Shown here: positions 25,141 through 27,799 of the stretch, one piece after another | Position numbering within the stretch: the stretch's first letter is position 1 | How the letters are laid out: each line of letters begins with the position of its first letter | Source: Litorimonas sp963922935 | GTDB taxonomy: Bacteria; Pseudomonadota; Alphaproteobacteria; Caulobacterales; Maricaulaceae | DNA: 27,799 nt | Direction: 5' to 3' | Assembly (NCBI GenBank): GCA_963922935.1 | Contig: CAWUKE010000008.1 | Location: forward strand, 1 to 27,799 | Position numbers and translations under genes: made by a program | Notes under the pieces: generated by a model | Seen by the model: only the letters and a program-made list of their open reading frames with translations | Told to the model about the DNA's origin: nothing | Database searches by the model: none

Positions 25141-25452
25141 GCGTTTCGCTTAAGCCGTTGCGGATTACAACGAGCGGGTGACACGCGCTGGAATACTGAA
25201 ATCAAAACGTAAGCTAACTTTGAGTGGACGGGACCGAAAGGACATCCGAGACAAGCTTGCAGAGACTGCAGGGTTCTTTGATTTGAAGGACGAAAACTAG
25301 GTCATAGAAGGCGGGTTCGACACCGGTCCAAGGACTAACGCTAGTGACCTTTAACGTTTACTTAACCGCTTCCCCTAGGGCGATTGAAAGGAATTCATCG
25401 TACTTCCCCCTCGATGAGAGTGCCAAAGTCTAGCCTAAAGACGAGGGGACAC
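25141..25452 (+). other. 312-base gap after ftsA, in the usual ftsZ promoter position
   Basis: No convincing gene is visible. A CtrA box lies at 25351-25366. A short open frame from a GTG at 25178 to a TAG at 25300 (40 codons, lysine/arginine/aspartate-rich, ending FFDLKDEN) has no ribosome site and near-neutral third-position GC, so I do not call it. I see no FtsZ-like residues such as the GGAGGNA nucleotide loop, so a decayed ftsZ is not visible. No T-tailed terminator follows ftsA. The stretch may be a long leader of the next gene. Confidence 0.6.
25351..25366 (+). promoter_or_regulatory. Full CtrA-binding box upstream of the TadG-like gene
   Basis: TTAACGTTTACTTAAC fits the alphaproteobacterial CtrA consensus TTAA-N7-TTAAC at every specified base. 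It is 86 bases before the TadG-like ATG. In Caulobacter, CtrA controls pilus genes and also represses ftsZ from a site between ftsA and ftsZ, so both the next gene and the position make CtrA control plausible. Binding is inferred. Confidence 0.65.
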
Positions 25453-27036
25453 ATGTTTATCGACGAGAATCGCGGTGCCATCGCAATTCCCGCCGCGATC
25501 GGCGGTTTGATGATGGTTGCCGCTTTGGGTGTTGCGTTTGATACGTCGCGCCTTATTACCGAGCGCCATACCCTACAGTCGATCGCCGACGTAGCGGCTT
25601 TGGCTTCTGCCGGGCCTGAAAATGCATCTAGCTCTGAGCGCGAGAAACTCGCCAAATCTAGCGTTGCTGAATATCTCAGCCAAACGGGTGAGTCCTTAAA
25701 CGTCAGCATGTCACAATTTGACGTGACGAAAAACGGCGAAAGCGTCTCAATCACCTTGGCCAGTCAGAAAGACCTCGTCTTTGGTGGGATCATCGGCATG
25801 AGTGATTACACTGTGAAAGCGTCAGCCACTGCGACAAGTGTTGAAGAAAGCGCCCATTCAGTCAAAGGGATTCTGGGGGTGGCTGTTTCGTTCGTGGTTG
25901 ATGCCTCTGCAAGGCCTCGCGGTGTTATGACCCCCGAGGGCTTTGGCCTATTAAAAGAAGCGATCGCGCGAGAGCTGTCAATGTCCCAAGTGAACGGTGA
26001 CGCCATAAAGACAGGCTTATATCCGTTTAACTGGGGTGTCGTTGAAGCAGGTGTTTCGCCGTTGCAGAACGGCAGCGCAGCCGCGCTGACCGCACTGAAT
26101 TCTGTCACTGCTACAGAAGGCAGTGTCCCTTCAAGCGCGCTAGAGGCTGCGGTCTCTGACCAACGCAGCGATCGAACGGTATCAGCCATTGATGAGCGTT
26201 ATGTCGTTTTTGCTATGGACGGCGAAATCGACCTGAATAAAGGCGATCAACCAGGCGAGTTGGTTCCTGAAAGCCAGATTGTCGGCGTGCCGACACCTGC
26301 CGCCTGTTTGTCGACCCCGCCAGACCTTCTTCGGGCCCAGGATGAACTAGCCCAATATATTCTTAAGTCGAAGAATGACTTCGGCCTCACTTTGACGTCC
26401 TGGACAGGCCCTGGCGTATTTGATGATGACAAAGTCAAATATGATAGTGCCGATACTCTGGCCGAGGGTACCCGTAAGCGGAAGCTCCTCTTACGTATGG
26501 CTCAAGAGGTCCTCGTGCGTGATGGCGGCTTATCACTCGAGGCCGTCGTCGATGATACCTTAGGCCAAACACCGATTGCTGGCGGACTGAGTGCCGAGTT
26601 GCGAGAAAATTTGACCTTTGTTGGCCAAGAGAACAATAATCTTATCCGCGAACAGCACGCCTTTGAACAAGTCTGTATGCCCGAGCAGGAAGAGCGCATC
26701 TTTGATGCTTGCGAGGCCGCTAAAGCGGACAATGTGAAGGTTGTTGGTTTGAATATGTCGGGCGAATATGGGCCGGCCTCACAAACACTTCGTCAGTGTG
26801 TCTTTGGTGATCTTCCTGCCCTCGCACCCAATGAGCCTGTACCATCAGGCGCCCAGGCGATCGTTGCAGCCCTGGGTGTAGACAAGGTGCAGGTTGCTCC
26901 GGATGGATCCGTCTATATAGTCGTGTCCGATAAGACTGACATTCAAGACACTGTGCGATCTTTGCTTGCCCTTCGGGCGAAGGAGGTTCGCACCTCGCCT
27001 GGTAAAACCGTGCGGTCCGTACGCCTCGTCCGATAA
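25453..27036 (+). CDS. TadG-like Flp pilus-assembly protein with degenerate vWA domain
   Basis: Protein of 527 residues. The ATG at 25453 is chosen for its GAGGGG ribosome site (25443-25448) and because the protein then opens with the TadE/TadG-type N-terminus: MFIDENRGAIAIPAAIGGLMMVAALGVAFDTSRLITERHTLQSIADVAALASA, one TM at about 9-30. From about 140 it follows a von Willebrand A fold: strand VAVSFVVDASARPRG (144-157), YVVFAMDGEID (250-260), FDACEAAKADNVKVVGLNM (417-435) and LRQCV (446-450), as in TadG proteins. The metal site DxSxS reads DASAR, so metal binding is probably reduced or lost. TadG proteins are cell-envelope components of Tad pilus machinery. No other tad genes are nearby. Family call good, precise role unknown. 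Confidence 0.75.
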   Translation: MFIDENRGAIAIPAAIGGLMMVAALGVAFDTSRLITERHTLQSIADVAALASAGPENASSSEREKLAKSSVAEYLSQTGESLNVSMSQFDVTKNGESVSITLASQKDLVFGGIIGMSDYTVKASATATSVEESAHSVKGILGVAVSFVVDASARPRGVMTPEGFGLLKEAIARELSMSQVNGDAIKTGLYPFNWGVVEAGVSPLQNGSAAALTALNSVTATEGSVPSSALEAAVSDQRSDRTVSAIDERYVVFAMDGEIDLNKGDQPGELVPESQIVGVPTPAACLSTPPDLLRAQDELAQYILKSKNDFGLTLTSWTGPGVFDDDKVKYDSADTLAEGTRKRKLLLRMAQEVLVRDGGLSLEAVVDDTLGQTPIAGGLSAELRENLTFVGQENNNLIREQHAFEQVCMPEQEERIFDACEAAKADNVKVVGLNMSGEYGPASQTLRQCVFGDLPALAPNEPVPSGAQAIVAALGVDKVQVAPDGSVYIVVSDKTDIQDTVRSLLALRAKEVRTSPGKTVRSVRLVR

Positions 27037-27084
27037 TTTGATCGTGTGAGTTTTGTGAAGCTGCTCACCCTAGCGGGCTAACCC

Positions 27085-27110
27085 ACCAAACGTCCGTCAG
27101 ATCGTTTGGT
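27085..27110. other. Inverted repeat between the TadG-like gene and gyrA
   Basis: ACCAAACG (27085-27092) and CGTTTGGT (27103-27110) form a perfect 8-bp stem with a 10-base loop, 49 bases after the TadG-like stop. There is no T tract on either side, so it is not a standard intrinsic terminator. It may be an mRNA 3' end stabiliser, a rho-assisted end or a protein site. Confidence 0.35.
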
Positions 27111-27197
27111 TATCGCGGTTCAAAATGCTACTAAAATCTTGAGTTTAGGCTCCGAATCAACGGGCCTTTCGGCATTTGCCAGAAACCGGATTTTTGA

Positions 27198-27799
27198 GTG
27201 GCTGACGACACCGATAACACTGACGATACGCCTGAAAATGACGGTACTTTGCCGCCAGAGGAGGGGGTGTCACCCATAACAATCGAAGAGGAGATGAAAC
27301 GCTCCTACCTCGATTATGCAATGAGTGTGATTGTCAGCCGGGCAATCCCGGATGTGCGCGATGGCCTCAAGCCTGTGCATCGGCGAATCCTCTATTCGAT
27401 GCATGAAAATGGCTTCACGCGGGACAAGCCTTATAAAAAATCTGCGCGTGTTGTCGGTGATGTGATTGGTAAATATCACCCTCACGGCGACAGTGCGGTT
27501 TACGACGCGCTAGTCCGCATGGCGCAAGACTTTTCAATGCGTTTGCCTTTGCTCGATGGGCAAGGGAATTTCGGCTCCGTTGATGGCGATCCGCCGGCTG
27601 CGATGCGTTACACCGAAGTCCGGATGGATCACCCCGCTGCCAGTCTGTTGGCCGACATAGAGAAAAACACCGTCAACTATCAGGACAATTATGACGCCTC
27701 TGAGAGCGAGCCTGTGGTTCTCCCGGCGCGCTTTCCGAACATATTGGTCAATGGGGCCGGCGGCATCGCGGTTGGTATGGCGACCAATATTGCGCCGCA
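27198..27799 (+). CDS. gyrA: DNA gyrase subunit A, N-terminal part (3' truncated by window)
   Basis: First 200 codons of gyrase A, which cuts and rejoins DNA during supercoiling. An in-frame TGA at 27195-27197 directly precedes GTG 27198, the earliest possible start. It gives an acidic leader (MADDTDNTDD) before ITIEEEMKRSYLDYAMSVIVSRAIPDVRDGLKPVHRRIL. A GTG at 27267 is less likely because the G-rich tract abuts it. The catalytic tyrosine is Tyr138 in AMRYTEVRM (E. coli Tyr122). The quinolone region HPHGDSAVYDALVRM keeps Ser99 and Asp103 (E. coli Ser83, Asp87), the sensitive residues. A GANTC site (GAATC, 27154-27158) lies 40 bases upstream of the start codon. Confidence 0.96.
   Translation, partial: MADDTDNTDDTPENDGTLPPEEGVSPITIEEEMKRSYLDYAMSVIVSRAIPDVRDGLKPVHRRILYSMHENGFTRDKPYKKSARVVGDVIGKYHPHGDSAVYDALVRMAQDFSMRLPLLDGQGNFGSVDGDPPAAMRYTEVRMDHPAASLLADIEKNTVNYQDNYDASESEPVVLPARFPNILVNGAGGIAVGMATNIAP

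Noticed and set aside
25311..25329. GGGTTCGACACCGG resembling a tRNA T-arm
   Set aside because: The T-stem does not pair fully and no acceptor, D-arm or anticodon arm can be built around it.

Overview
This window looks like chromosomal DNA of an alphaproteobacterium. The evidence is the gene order tolB-pal-cpoB-tilS-ftsH, rnpB just upstream of mraZ, a compact dcw (division and cell wall) cluster, a MurE with the meso-diaminopimelate signature, a full CtrA-type box and a TadG-like pilus gene. Moderate GC, frequent GTG/TTG starts and CtrA/CcrM-type motifs suggest a Caulobacterales/Maricaulales (Hyphomonadaceae-like) relative, but this is inference and not a species call. Every recognisable gene is on the + strand. 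I saw no tRNA, insertion sequence, prophage or CRISPR array.

Layout. (1) 1-3018: end of tolB, then pal, cpoB and tilS, i.e. the Tol-Pal envelope system plus the tRNA-Ile lysidine synthetase; a perfect 16-bp parS palindrome lies inside tilS. (2) 3118-7616: two ATP-dependent quality-control proteases, ftsH and lon. A rho-independent terminator separates them, and an RpoH-like heat-shock promoter would start the lon mRNA almost at its ATG. (3) 7639-8593: an unassigned SAM methyltransferase and the RNase P RNA gene rnpB. (4) 8594-25140: a control region (DnaA box, GANTC site, four 10-bp-spaced MraZ boxes) followed by mraZ-rsmH-ftsL-ftsI-murE-murF-mraY-murD-ftsW-murG-murC-murB-ddl-ftsQ-ftsA. Most genes overlap by 1 or 4 bases, so translational coupling is likely. 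(5) 25141-27036: where ftsZ would normally follow ftsA there is a 312-bp non-coding stretch with a perfect CtrA box, then a TadG-like protein with a degraded vWA metal site. (6) 27198 to the end: 5' part of gyrA.

How the genes work together: MurE/F/D/C, MraY, MurG, MurB and Ddl build lipid II. FtsW and FtsI polymerise and cross-link it at the septum. FtsA, FtsQ and FtsL recruit and activate them. Tol-Pal with CpoB couples outer-membrane constriction to septal synthesis. MraZ likely autoregulates the cluster. ftsZ and lpxC are not in this window.

Most unusual points: the missing ftsZ with a CtrA-box-preceded pilus-type gene in its place, the intact parS in tilS, the MraZ-box array on the opposite strand, and the putative leaderless RpoH-driven lon.
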